A DNA stretch of 64,000 nucleotides from contig NC_134021.1 in the NCBI RefSeq assembly GCF_040712315.1, forward strand, positions 26,462,001 through 26,526,000, written 5' to 3'. The position numbers and the translations under genes were made by a program. How positions within the stretch are numbered: the first letter of the stretch is position 1; each line of letters starts with the position of its first letter. The notes under the pieces were generated by a model. That model saw nothing but the letters and a program-made list of their open reading frames with translations, ran no database searches and was not told where the DNA came from. Origin of the DNA: Castanea sativa (lineage: Eukaryota; Streptophyta; Magnoliopsida; Fagales; Fagaceae). This document shows positions 23,139-34,419 of this stretch, piece after piece.

Positions 23139-25740
23139 ATGGGTAGATTCTCTTACTTGGTAGACTCCGCGGAGAATATAGAGAGCTTTAAAGCTCAATA
23201 TAGAATCCCGCCAGGAGTCTCCATTAGGTATTATAAGCAAGGGGATTGGCTCATTCAAAGGCAAAAGGGAGAAGTGGTAATCCTGATAATTGCCTTTATA
23301 GAAGGAGGGATGAAAATTCCTATGGGTATGATCACTAGGGATTACCTTAGGGCTCACAGATTAGCTCCTACCCAATGTGCCCCAAACATGTTTAGAATTT
23401 TGGGTAGCGTAGATGCTCTTAATGAGAAAATGGGCGTAGGTCTTACCCATCACGATGTCAATTGGGTCTATAACCTTCACCACTTAAAAGGGCAGGGATA
23501 CTACCTAAAAACTAGGTACCCCGAGTTTAGACTCATTTCTTGCCTCCCTAAATCCAACAAAGGGATGAATAAAGACTTTCTTATCGTCTCTAAGGAGTGG
23601 CACGATGGCCTCCCCTATCCGACGTGAGAGGGGAAACCAGGTGGGGGTGTAGGTTTAGATTTTCTGTTTCTAATTCGTCTTTTGTTTTTCTTTGCCATAC
23701 TATGTATCCATCTTTCCTTGTGTGTGCTGTTCTATTACTGACACTTTTTTGTTTTCTTAATGGTTTCACAGATAAGCATGCCGCCGAACCGAACCTAAGC
23801 CTCGTCAAGAAGCAAAGTCTAGACCGAATATTTTAAGCCGAGGTGTTTGTCCACACAGACAGTTAACTACAAGCGGCGCACTTGATCCTTGGCTACACCC
23901 CGCTCTCATTCGGCTTCCAAGCACCAAAGAATGTGATAAAGGTGAAGGACCTGTGCCTTCCCTTAATCAATGTCACCGTCCCTAGTTTCCTCAACCCAGG
24001 TCCGGGATCATAAGGTGTATTGAAGGTAGAACCACTCCTTCAATACAAGGCCGAGGACGAAGCAACACCCTCACAGCCAGCCACTTCAAAGGGAGAAAAA
24101 GAAGAAGAAGAAGAAAAAGAAATAGAAGTGGTTGAAGTGACTAACTCTAAGGACGAGTTCACCATCTTTGACTAGCCTCAATCTTCAGAGCCTCAGATCT
24201 ACGACCCTTGTCACCTCCCCTTGGCTCAAGTAAGCAGCATCCAAGAAGACACAAAAATTCCTGAAGCGATGGGGATTCAGTGCAAACCCAGGGTTAGGCT
24301 GATGGAAATGATGAAGTCCTAAGTTGGGGGTAAGGTGCCCGAGGTTGTCGGCCAAGCTAAACCCTCTCCCCACGTCGTATGATCCTCAGCAGGAAGCTGC
24401 AGACAAGAGGAGAAAAAGGGAACAGAGGGGGAAGGATGTGGTAGAAGAAAGTCAGGCTATTCCCTCCAAGGAGGATGAGCCCTAAAAAGGGGTCAAGGTA
24501 GCCAAGACTACCCAGACAAGGTCCCTGAGTGATGGGGCGCCTGGTGATAGAGGGCGCGATCTTCGCACTAGGTTTCCAATCTGGAACCCTCCCTTGGTGC
24601 TAGACGGGTCTCCTTTCCCTGCAAACTCCTCAATCAGGGACTGTCAGCACGGAAAGGCTGGGTATATGGCAGACGCTCTATAACAAGCTCTACTTCTACC
24701 TAACGATATGACCGAACTACGAACTCTCAAGAAACACAAGGTGTTTCTAAATCTGAAGCGAGACCTGGCCCTAGTAAGTCATTCAAGCTAAACCTATTTA
24801 TTCATTTGCTCACTTTTTTCATTATTATTTATATTTCATTTTACTTCTGCCTTTACTTACTCGCTAAATTCTCTTTGTAGGTTGTCTAAGCTGCTTTCAA
24901 GGCCGAAGAGTTGGTGGATTATTCTCACCGATAGTATAAGGATGAGGAGAGCAAGCAAATTGCTGCTATTGAGGCTTTCAACGTGGCCGAGAAGAGGGCA
25001 AAAAAGCTGAACCCCCAACTCATTGAGGCCAAGAGGGATAGGAAAAGCGCCGAGGCGGCAATGGAGGGGGCGGAGAGACAGGGTAAGACACAGCGCAAAC
25101 AGCTCCGCCAGACTGAGAGTGACCATGCTGCTGCCAGGGAGCAAATCAAGCAACTAAAGAAAAGGCTAGATGAGGCTGAGAAAGCCAAGGACCAGGCTGA
25201 ACAAGATGACTACAATATGGGGGTAGCTGAGATTGAAGAGGCCTTTAGGTCTGAGGTTACGGGGGTGTGTGGAATATACTGCCTCCAGTTGTTGAACGAG
25301 GCCCTCAACCAGGTAGGGGTTGAGGCCTCCTTTACACTTAGGAGGGCAGAAAACGTATACCATCCCCTTGAAATTAGGGCACCAAGCTCCTCAGCCTTTT
25401 AAAAGTATACAGTCCCCAACGTTACAAGCCCTATTGAAGAGGTTTTGACCAAAGACCCTCCTCCTCCCAACAGTCCTCAAAAAGGGGCAGAGTAAACTGG
25501 CACACTTGACAAGGAGCAAGAAGCCCCCAAGGAAGCCCCCTTCGAGATGACAAAGCCCTCAGATGCACCCAAGGATTCTTCCAAAGGGGGGTGGTTTCTT
25601 AGAGCCATGAGCTGACCCTGGTAACCCTCCTCATCCCTGCCAAGGAAGATCCGAAGGGCAAGGGTGTGGCATCCTCAACAACAGCAACCACTCAGCCTAC
25701 TAAGACTCCCAAGGACAAGCTTGTAATAAAGATGAAGCCA
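23139..25740 (+). pseudogene. Degenerate accessory ORF of a Tat-like element (gypsy-type transposon domain plus coiled coil), spliced
   Basis: Exon 1 (23139-23640) carries a domain like Pfam Putative gypsy type transposon: PPGVSIRYYKQGDWLIQRQ, VVILIIAFIEGGMKIPMG, and LAPTQCAPNMFRILGSV. An in-frame TGA interrupts PT-EGKP just before a GT donor at 23641; the AG acceptor before 23772 rejoins DKHAAEPNLSLVKKQSLDRI in phase. Beyond it the frame continues with several stops (LILGYTPLSFGFQAPKNVI), an acidic Glu/Lys region (about 24090-24130) and a coiled coil (about 24970-25230) rich in AEKRAKKL, EAAMEGAERQ and QIKQLKKRLDEAEKAKDQAE. The same domain order occurs in the antisense ORF at 47888-49885. 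Not part of gag-pol; its role in the element is unknown. Interrupted downstream by the copia LTR at 25804. Confidence 0.7.
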
Positions 25741-25803
25741 TGAGTTGTCCTTCTTTTGTTTTTTGAACTGTTTTTTTTTTTCTTAAATTTGTAATACAAG
25801 CAG

Positions 25804-27203
25804 TGTTGAAAAATCTGGTTTTGTATCTCATACAAAACACACAGAGGAAGCAACAAATATAGATCTATTTCATTCATGATTAATAACATGCACTATGTAA
25901 ATTTCAGAATTTAAGAACAAGATAGCGTACCTTGGAGTGATGAAATTCAAAACAAAAGATTATAAGTACTTGGGAACACTTTTAATTTTCACTCCAATTC
26001 TACTTTACACCCAAGAAGTGTGGTCTTTCAATCAGTTTCCAAAAGAGAATAATTGAGTGGCTTCACTCACACATACACACCATTTCACAATGATGTCTCT
26101 CTTTTTTCAATAAAAATTCTGTATGTTTTTTCCTTTATAACTAACTGATTATCTAATTGGGCTGGCCTATTGAGCCTTTTCAATTGGGGTTTAGTGTGTG
26201 GCTTGGAGTGGGACCAATAAGACACTAGCTCCAACGGGCCTTGGGATTTTCTATCAACTCTTGACAAGTCCAAAGTTACCATTAATTATATTTAATACCA
26301 CTATATAAATATAATTACACTCTAGGCCTTATCAATAAATTATATCCCAAGACTTTCTTATACATGCAACCCCTTTATAAAATATTCGTAGTAATGCAAA
26401 GTCATGAATGTAGACTACCACTTTGAAGATTACTACATCTTTATCTTTGAGTACCCGGTTTAATTCTTTAAGTTATTCATCATATATTTATGAAATCCAA
26501 TTTCATAAATATATACTTTAGTAACTCCTTATAAAAGTGGTTAGGCCTAACACTCTGAATAACCAAACTCATTAAACTTATCTCAATGGAATATTTTATA
26601 TCTCCGTTAAGAGATTATGAATTCCATCTTGAGAATATATGTTCCATCAACACTAAATGTGGCTACCCAACATACTGAGGTTTTGATCGTGACTTTAAAT
26701 CTCACTCCTAATATAGCAAAGCAACCTATACCTTATGATCAGGTCCATTAGTCTCTCAGGATTAAGAGTTCATGCAAATAGAAGTCGTGAGATTTATTAT
26801 TCATTTGACAGTCGTTAGGAAAATAATAAATCTCATAGCGGTCCAGTTTAATATGTCTTAACTCTTAAAACATATCAACATATCAACTAGAAGTCTCCAC
26901 TTCCATGATCAAGACAAATCATCTTAGTTGATACGTTATAGTCTTTGCAAATGAAATGCCCAATTTCATTACCGACAACGAACTATAATTCTGAGTTTGC
27001 AACGAACTTGTGATTTATATCTTCTGTGACTTTTCACATAAATCACATACTATGCATCTCATGGACTATATGATAATGTCCAAATATTCATGTTACCATT
27101 ATATTAGATAATAATAAAACAACTTTATTTATCATAACATTAAGTCATGCATAATGTCATACATAGCATCATACAATAAGATTTAAGGGCACCTATCTTA
27201 ACA
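25804..27203 (-). mobile_element. 3' LTR of partial copia element E (1.4-kb family, copy 5)
   Basis: A 1,400-bp LTR, minus orientation, plus-strand ends TGTTGAAAAATCTGG and CTTAACA. A degraded polypurine tract (plus strand atctctcattt) follows at 27204, then copia pol. It is therefore the 3' LTR of an element read leftwards, not a solo LTR. The left flank is agcag (25799-25803); the partner flank is lost because the element's 5' half is missing. Confidence 0.9.
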
Positions 27204-29538
27204 ATCTCTCATTTGCTCTAAAAACTATTGTGCACTAATCTAACTCCCATTCCCTCCAAATGTGACTCAAAAGTCCTTTGGGGGCAAGGTTTTGGTAAAG
27301 GGATCCACTAGATTACTTGCACTATCAATCTTTGCTACTTCTACATCTCCTTGAGCAATAAGGTCTTGAATAATGTGGTACTTTATCTCAATGTGCTTTC
27401 CTTTCTTGTGATAGGAACTTGCTCCATTCTCACAACACCAAGATCAGAAAGGAATTTTTTGAGACAAACAGCTTCTTTTGCTGCCTCACAAGCAGTAATA
27501 TATTCAACTTCCATGGTGGAGTCTGCAATACAAGATTGTCTAACACTCCTCCAACTTATGGCTTCACCTCCAAAGGTGAACACACAACCTAAAGTGGACA
27601 TTCTGAAATCAAGATCTGACTGAAAACCTGAATCTATATAACTAATGGGAATCAAATCCTCACTATGGTAAACAAGCATATAATCTCTCGATCTCCATAG
27701 ATACTTGAGAATATGTTTTACAGCTTGCCAATGTTTAAATCCTAGATTTGATTGATATCGGCTGACCATGCCAACTAAATAACAAATATTTGGTCTAGTA
27801 CATAGCATGGCATACATGAGACTTCCCACTGCAGAAGCATAAGGAACTTATCTCATGGTATTTTCTTCCTCAAGAGTCTTAGGCCTTTGGTCATTAGACA
27901 GAGGAACTCCATGTCTAAAAGGTAGTAATCATTTCTTGGAGTTTTGCATGATAAACCGTTCTAAAACCTTATCTATATACCCAGTTTATGATAAACCTAA
28001 CATCTTATTCTTGCGATCTCGCCAAAGCTTGATCCTTAGAATTAAGTTAGCTTCACCCAAGTCCTTCATTTGAAATTGGCTTGACGATCAAACCTTTACG
28101 GATGACATTACCCCCACATCATTTCCAATGAGTAGAATATCATCAACATAAAGCACTAGGAACATTACTACTTTGTCTCAATGTCTTTTGTACACACATG
28201 GTTCATCAAGATTTTGTTCAAAACCAAATGATTTGATTGCTTGATCAAATCTGATGTTCCATGACCTAGATGCTTGCGTAAGTCCATAAATGGACCTTTT
28301 CAACTTGCATACCATATGTTATTGGTTCTTTGCTATGAAACCTTCCGGTTGCATCATGTAGATCTCTTCTTCAAGATTGCCATTAAGAAATACAGTCTTG
28401 ACATCCATTTGCCAAATCTCATAATCATATTGAGCAGCAATGGATAAGAGAATTCTGATAGATTTAAGTATGGCTACTAGCGAAAAAGTTTCATCATAGT
28501 CAATACCTTCTTTTTGTGTATACCCTTTTGCCACTAGTCTTGCTGTAAAGGTTTCAACCTTTCCATCTATCCCTCTCTTCCTCTTGTAAACCCATTTGTA
28601 ACCAACATGTTTAATGCTGTTAGGTGCCTTTACAAGATCCCGTACTTGATTGAAATACATAGAATCCAATTCAGATTTCATAGCTTGGACCCAATGATGT
28701 GCATCTATATCATTCATTGCCTTTTCATAAGTGTAGGGATCCGATTCAGCTTTTTCTGGAATAGCTTCATAAGTTTCTCCCAAACCTATAAATCTTATAG
28801 GAGGTTGAACAATTCTCCCACTACGACGAGGCACCTGTGTACTTGTCATCTCATGAGTAGTATCTTGTGGTGTATCGAATACAATCACATCATCCCTAGT
28901 TTCATCTAAGTGTTTTTCACTTACAGGTTCATTCATTGCAGCCAATACAACTCTACTTTTAGGAGTAAAATTATTTATATAGTCATTTTCCAAAAATTTA
29001 GCATTTGTGCTAACAAAAACTTTGTTATCATTTCGACTATAGAATAAATAACCTCTAGTTTCTTTTGGATAACCCAGAAATAAACATACTTCTAATTTTG
29101 GTTCCAACTTATCAGGCTTCCCTTTTAGCATATGTGTTAGACAACCCCAAATGTGGAGATATCTCATACTAGGCTTACGCCCACTCTACAATTCCATGGG
29201 TGTTTTGGGAACAGATTTTGATGGAACTAAATTCAAAAGATGTATTGCTATGTCTAAGGCATACCCTCAAAAAGAAATTGGTAAAGTTGAGTAACTCATC
29301 ATGGAGCTAACCATTTTCAAAAGAGTCCTATTCCTTCTCTCTACTACACTAGTTTGTTGAGGAGTTCCAGGTGCAGTCAATTGAGATATAATCCCATTCT
29401 GAATTAGGTAATCCTTGAAATCCCCAAGAAGGTATTCGCCACCTCGAGCAAATCGAATGGCCTTTATGCATTTACCCAATTGATTCTCAACTTCAGCCCT
29501 AAACTCTTTGAACTTTTCAAAGGCTTCGGACTTCTGTG
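27204..29538 (-). pseudogene. Copia element E pol: RNase H, reverse transcriptase and part of integrase
   Basis: On the minus strand, from right to left. The integrase end at 29479-29267 has RFARGGEYLLGDFKDYLIQN and SVVERRNRTLLKMV (catalytic Glu retained). The RT (29167-28319) has [40 protein letters not shown] and [20 protein letters not shown]. The RNase H region (27829-27383) has [49 protein letters not shown] and EAAKEAVCLKKFL. Frameshifts and stops separate the blocks. Gag, protease and the 5' LTR are absent because the element is cut off at 29538 by another LTR. Closely related to element G (34409-37984). Confidence 0.88.
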
Positions 29539-30718
29539 TGTTGGGGTTTATGCCTTAAAATCCAATTTATTGGCATGTTATAAATAATTAAATTGTTTAA
29601 TTATATGAGACTATTTATAAATGAACTAATGAGACATTATCTTAGTCCATGAGATGCATTGTATGTGATTTAGTCACAGAAGATGTAAATCACAAGTTCC
29701 TTGTAAACTCAAAATGTAGTTCATAGTCGGTGATGAAATTGGGCATATCATCTGTGAAGACTATAACATATCAACTAAGATGATTTATCTTGATCATGGA
29801 AATGGAGATTTCTAGTTGGTATGTTGATATGTTTTAAGAGTTAAGACATATTGAACTGGACCGTTGTGAGATTTATTATTCTCCTAACGAATGTCAAATG
29901 AATAATAAATCTCACGACTTCTATTTAAATCAACTCTAAATCCTGAGAGAATAATGGACCTGATTATGAGATGTAGGTTGCTTTGATATATCAGGAGTGA
30001 GATCTATTAGTCACGATCAAAACCTCAGTATGTTGGACAGCCACATTTAGTGTTGATGGAACATGTATTCTCAAGGTGAAATTCATAGTCTCTTAATGGA
30101 GACACAAAATATTCCCTTGAGATAAGTTTAATGGGTTTGGTTATTCAGAGAGTTGGGCCCAACCACTTTAGTAAAGAGTTACTAAAGTATATATCTATGG
30201 AATTGGATTTCATAAATATATAATGAATAACTTAAAGGATTAAACCGGGTACTCAAGGATAAGATGTAGTAATTTACAAAGTGGCAGTCTACATTCATGA
30301 CTTTGTATTACTACGAATATTTTATGAAGGGGTTGCATGTACAATAAAGTCTTAGGATATAATTTATAGATAAGACCTAGAGTGCAACTATATTTATATA
30401 GTGGAATTAAATATAGTTAATGGTAACTTTGGACTTGTCAAGAGTTGACAGAAAAGCCCAAGGCCCATTGGAGTTAGTATCTTATTGGTCCCTTTTGGTC
30501 CCACTCCAAGCCACACACAAGAGCCCAATTGGAATGGCCCAAAAGGCTAGCCCAATTAGATAATCAGTTATATATAAGGAGAGAAACATACAGAATTTGA
30601 TTAAGGGTTTTCATGAGAACTTTTCATAAGTGTTTTTCATACAAGGAATGAAATGGTTTGTATGTGAGTGTTGGACACTCTTCTATTCTCTCCTTGGAAA
30701 TTGATTGAGAGACCACAT
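29539..30718 (+). mobile_element. Truncated LTR of the 1.4-kb family (copy 6), alternative 5' end
   Basis: Begins TGTTGGGGTTTATGCC, the alternative 5' end shared with copy 17704-19075, in plus orientation. It interrupts the integrase of copia E after the cttctgt of the phrase that reads cttccgtctcat in element G. It follows the family up to GAGACCACA near 30718 and then stops, lacking about the last 200 bp. The join to unrelated sequence shows a later deletion. It retains the hairpin stem (around 29870-29915). Confidence 0.88.
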
Positions 30719-31305
30719 AGCCAATGGGGTCCAGTTAACCTATAATAACCTGAGGTTAGAAGAAGGATATCCTAAGGAAAATGCATAAAGAAGCATGAAA
30801 AATTAGAACTCTTGAACTTACCTCAGAAGTCAACCCAACAAGGTCGACCCTCACTCAAGGAAACTCCCTCAAAATTAGGGCAGTGCTTAGGGTTATGAGG
30901 CCATACATAACCACCCACTGCTACAAAAAGAAGCACAAGCCACAAGTTAAATGCAAGATCATGGTTTGCAAGATGGTAGACGCGAGATGACAGTTTTTAA
31001 GATAGTACAGTTTGCAAGACTATAAGCTACGAATGAAAATGCGAGAAATGGAAAAGAAAACTTACCTCAAAGAGCTTCTAAGACCCCACAAACTGTCATA
31101 AAGTGCCCCAACTGAGAGCGTCGAGGGTGGAGTAAAGGTGAGTGAGACATGCCTGCCCCTAATTGGCCCTCTGTGTCTCTCCAAAGTCTTAAAAGAAGGT
31201 CAACCACCTCAAGGACACCATTTGCCCACCATTAGCAAAGAGATAAGCCCCCAACAAGTGAAGAAGGAAAGCCCTAGCCATGCGGACATGCTTCTCTGTA
31301 ATCTT
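30719..31305. other. Flank of the PMD pseudogene, no separate gene seen
   Basis: GC-richer sequence with no continuous frame. It lies downstream of the minus-strand PMD exon and may hold its decayed 3' exons or UTR. Nothing else was recognised. Confidence 0.35.
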
Positions 31306-32383
31306 CTATGGGATAAGCATGTAATCTAATATTAAGTTGAAGTAGTGGATGGTCTCAATAGAGTACTTCCTCCCCAACATGTTGAGACCCAGCTGGATGC
31401 CCGACACACCATCCAAGTTGATGATGGCCCCTTCAAAGCTAAGGCCAGTCATGCGGTAGAAATCGTAGGGAATCTTCGCCATCTCCCACTCAGCAATATG
31501 AAAGGTGTGGGTAGTATCCCACCACCTCTCAATGAGGCACTGCACCAAAGTGGCACTTGTGTATCTTTTTGGAAGGAGGCCAATGATGGGCTCGAAGCCC
31601 GCTTCTTGGATGTAAGCCTTGGTTTCAGAGGCAAAAAGGTTATACCATTCTACCACCTTATTAGTACTTCCCTTCCCAGTATAAGGGGATGATGCCTACA
31701 AAAAAGTAAGACAACATTTGATTCTTAAAAATGATGTTTTCAATGCAAGAACAAAGATTAAAAAAAAAAAATACAGTGATATTCAAGTGCAAAAATAACA
31801 AAAAGGTGTGTTAGGATTGCATATGGAAGCAAAACAATTGAAAAAGGAGTGAAAATGGGTAGAGTTGGGCTTCTACCAAGCATCTCACGTACACAGGTCA
31901 AAGCCCACGTATGCAGACAAGACCCCACATATGTAAGCTTATCCCCATGTACATAGAACCTCAAGAATATACCTGTGTACATAAGGATAGGGCTACATAC
32001 AAATGAATGTAAGCTACATATGCAGGCCCAAGCCCACGCACCCAGAAGCACAAACAGAAGCAGTTCTTTGACATTTTCAAGCATACATCATCCAAAATCA
32101 ATCCTAAACATGTTCTTACCCCTCCTAATGTGTCAGGTTTTCATCTAAACCCATACCATAGCAAAACCTAAGCATTTACATGGCCAAAAACACATTAAAA
32201 CGGATGATCAAAGAGGAACTTGAAAATGAGAAAAGTTTGAAAACTTATAGATTCAGCCATTGGATTCTCTAGCCAGTATGTCAACAATGGAGGCCCCATC
32301 AACCTCGTTGCCATACTCTAGTGGGTGAGGTGGAATGCATCAAAAGAAAGGACATAGGAGGCCTTCTTGGACTTGGGTGCCAT
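31306..32383 (-). pseudogene. Plant-mobile-domain (aminotransferase-like) pseudogene carried by a transposon
   Basis: The main exon, minus strand 31690-31306, reads VVEWYNLFASETKAYIQEAG, ATLVQCLIERWWDTTHTFHI, EMAKIPYDFYRMTGLSFEGA and LGRKYSIETIHYFNLILDY. This is the plant mobile domain signature: a helical start, then W-D-THTFH and the TPYDF-like motif. A plausible first exon starts at ATG 32383 (MAPKSKKASYVLSFDAF) before a TAG stop. About 600 bp between them behaves like an intron and holds several GTACGCA-like motifs also found in Tat LTRs. A TATA box lies 92 bp upstream of the ATG. Stops and missing exons mean it is non-functional. The domain occurs in host PMD/MAIL proteins and in gypsy and MULE passengers; which origin applies here is not decidable. 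Confidence 0.7.
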
Positions 32384-32474
32384 TGGAGGAGATGAATAGA
32401 GTTGGAGAGAAAATGAGAGAATGAGGGAGTTTGAGAGAGTCAACAAGTAAGAGGAAAAGGGAGGAGAATGAGGG

Positions 32475-32481
32475 TTTTATA
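32475..32481 (-). promoter_or_regulatory. TATA box upstream of the PMD pseudogene
   Basis: TATAAAA on the minus strand, 92 bp before the ATG at 32383, followed by a CT-rich leader typical of plant 5' UTRs. Position and context support a core promoter; activity is inferred. Confidence 0.5.
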
Positions 32482-32572
32482 GAGAGAAAAAAAAAAGGAG
32501 TTCTAGAGAGTGTGAAGAAACGGTTAGTAGTCATTGGAGAAAAAAATGAAAAGGCGGGAACACACCTGATGG

Positions 32573-32621
32573 CTAAACTACGTGTAGTTTAGGCCTCACT
32601 ACTAAACTATGTGTAGTTTAG
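32573..32621. repeat. Pair of near-perfect short hairpins
   Basis: Two successive inverted repeats, each with arms CTAAACTAc/t and GTAGTTTAG around a 2-nt centre: 32573-32592 (9-bp stem) and 32602-32621 (8-9 bp). They are separated by 9 bases (gcctcacta). Confidence 0.8.
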
Positions 32622-32699
32622 TCATGAACAGTGAAAAAAAAATTCCTTCTTTCAAAAAAGGGAAAACATCTCAAGATTGCTCCAATTAGGCATAAAATC

Positions 32700-33018
32700 A
32701 ACAAAGGATTTCCTAATGAGAAGTAAAGGAAGTAAAAGACTCTTCCCCTAATGAAGCACGTACATCCCAAAGCCATTTTCAAGCAGATAACACAAAATCA
32801 GGAACATCATCCTTATTGAGGAGGTAAAAGATTCTTCCCCAATGGACCAAGTATACCAAGAACACTATCCCATGAAGGAAGTAAAAGACTCTTCCCCAAT
32901 GGTTCAAATATATCTAGAACATCATCCCTCTAGAGGAGGCAGAAGATTCTTCACTGATGGACCCCAAGCACATTTAAATAATCCCAGTGAGGAAGTAGAT
33001 GATTCTTCCCCAAAGTAT
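32700..33018 (+). repeat. Approx. 60-bp tandem repeats (GATTCTTCCCC units)
   Basis: About five diverged units containing AAAGA(T/C)TCTTCCCC and GGAACATCATCC- or CAAGTATACC-like segments with a spacing near 60 bp. The 61-codon ORF at 32842-33027 is the translation of these repeats. The array ends just before the LTR at 33034. Confidence 0.7.
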
Positions 33019-33033
33019 CCCCAGTGAATCAAG

Positions 33034-34408
33034 TGATGGAAATATGCATGTGCGCAGCGGAAAAAAACAGATCTACTTCATTCATAAAAGTTAACATGTA
33101 CTACATAAGTTTCAGAATTTAAGAATAAGAAAGTGTACCTTGGAGCGGTGAATTTCAAAACCAAAGATCAGAAACGCTTGGGAACACTTTCAATCTTCAC
33201 TCCAATTCCACTAACGCCCAAGATGTGTGGTCTCTCAATCAGTTCCAAAAGGAGAATGTCAAGGAATGTCTAACACTTCTTACACCACTTCACAATAGTG
33301 TTCTTACAATTCTCTACAGAAAATTATGTATGTTTCTCCCTTTATGTCTAACCGATTATCTAATTGGGCTAGCCTTTTGGGCCTTTCCAATTGGGCTTAA
33401 GTGTGTGGCTTGGAATGGGACCAAAAGGGACCAATAAGACATAACTCCAATGGGCCTTGGGCTTTTCTGTCAACTCTTGAAAAGTCTAAAGTTACCATTA
33501 ATTATATTTAATACCACTATATAAATATATTTACACTCTAGACCTTATTTATAAATTATATCCCAAGACTTTATTGTACATGCAACCCCTTCATAAAATA
33601 TTCGTAGTAATACAAAGTCATGCATGTAGACTGCCACTTTGTAAATTACTACATCTTATCCTTGAGTACCCGGTTTAATCCTTAAAGTTATTCATCATAT
33701 ATTTATGAAATCCAATACCATAAATATATACTCTAGTAACTATTTACTAAAGTAGTTAGGCCTAACATTCTGAATAACAAACCCATTAAACTTATCTCAA
33801 GGGAATATTTTGTATCTCCGTTAAGAGATTATGAATTCCATCTTGAGAATATATGTTCCATTAACACTAAATGTGGTTGCCCAACATACTGAGGTTTTGA
33901 CCATTACTCTAGATCTCACTCCTGATATATCAAAGCAACCTACACCTCATGATCAAGTCCATTATTCTCTCAAGATTAAGAGTTCATGCAAATATAAGTC
34001 GTGAGTTTATTATTCATTTGACAGTCGTTGAAAGAATAATAAATCTCACACGGTCTAGTTCAATATGTTTTAACTCTTAAAACATATCAACATACCAACT
34101 AGAAATCTCCATTTCCATGATCAAGACAAATCATCTTAATTGATATGTTATAGTCTTCGCAGATGAAATGCCCAATTTTCATTACCGACTACAAACTACA
34201 TTTTGAGTTTACACGGAACTTGTGAATTACATCTTCTGTGACTAAATCACATACAATGTATTTCATGGACTATATGATAATGTCTCAATATTCATGTTAC
34301 CATTATTTTTAGATAATAATAAAACAACTTTATTAAACACAACATTAAGTCATACATAATAAAATACATAACATCATACAATAGGATTTAAGGGCACTAA
34401 TCCTAACA
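33034..34408 (-). mobile_element. 3' LTR of partial copia element G (1.4-kb family, copy 7)
   Basis: A 1,375-bp LTR, minus orientation, plus-strand start TGATGGAAATATGCATG and end CCTAACA, directly followed by a polypurine tract and copia pol. The left flank is tcaag (33029-33033). Its hairpin is partly decayed. Relative to other copies it lost a few bases near the start, where the GTATCGCATAC segment is missing. Confidence 0.9.
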
Positions 34409-34419
34409 ATCTCCCACTT
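34409..34419 (-). other. Polypurine tract of copia element G
   Basis: AAGTGGGAGAT on the minus strand directly abuts the 3' LTR, as in many plant copia elements. The same tract is present at 51812-51822 (copia H) and in decayed form at 27204-27214 (copia E). Confidence 0.85.

Noticed and set aside
27351..27623. Plus-strand ORF resembling those at 34651-34881 and 52024-52242
   Set aside because: These are antisense shadows of the copia RNase H region; recurrence reflects the repeat family and not a conserved gene.
32842..33027. Small repetitive acidic protein
   Set aside because: It coincides with approx. 60-bp tandem repeats, and no start context or homologue was recognised.
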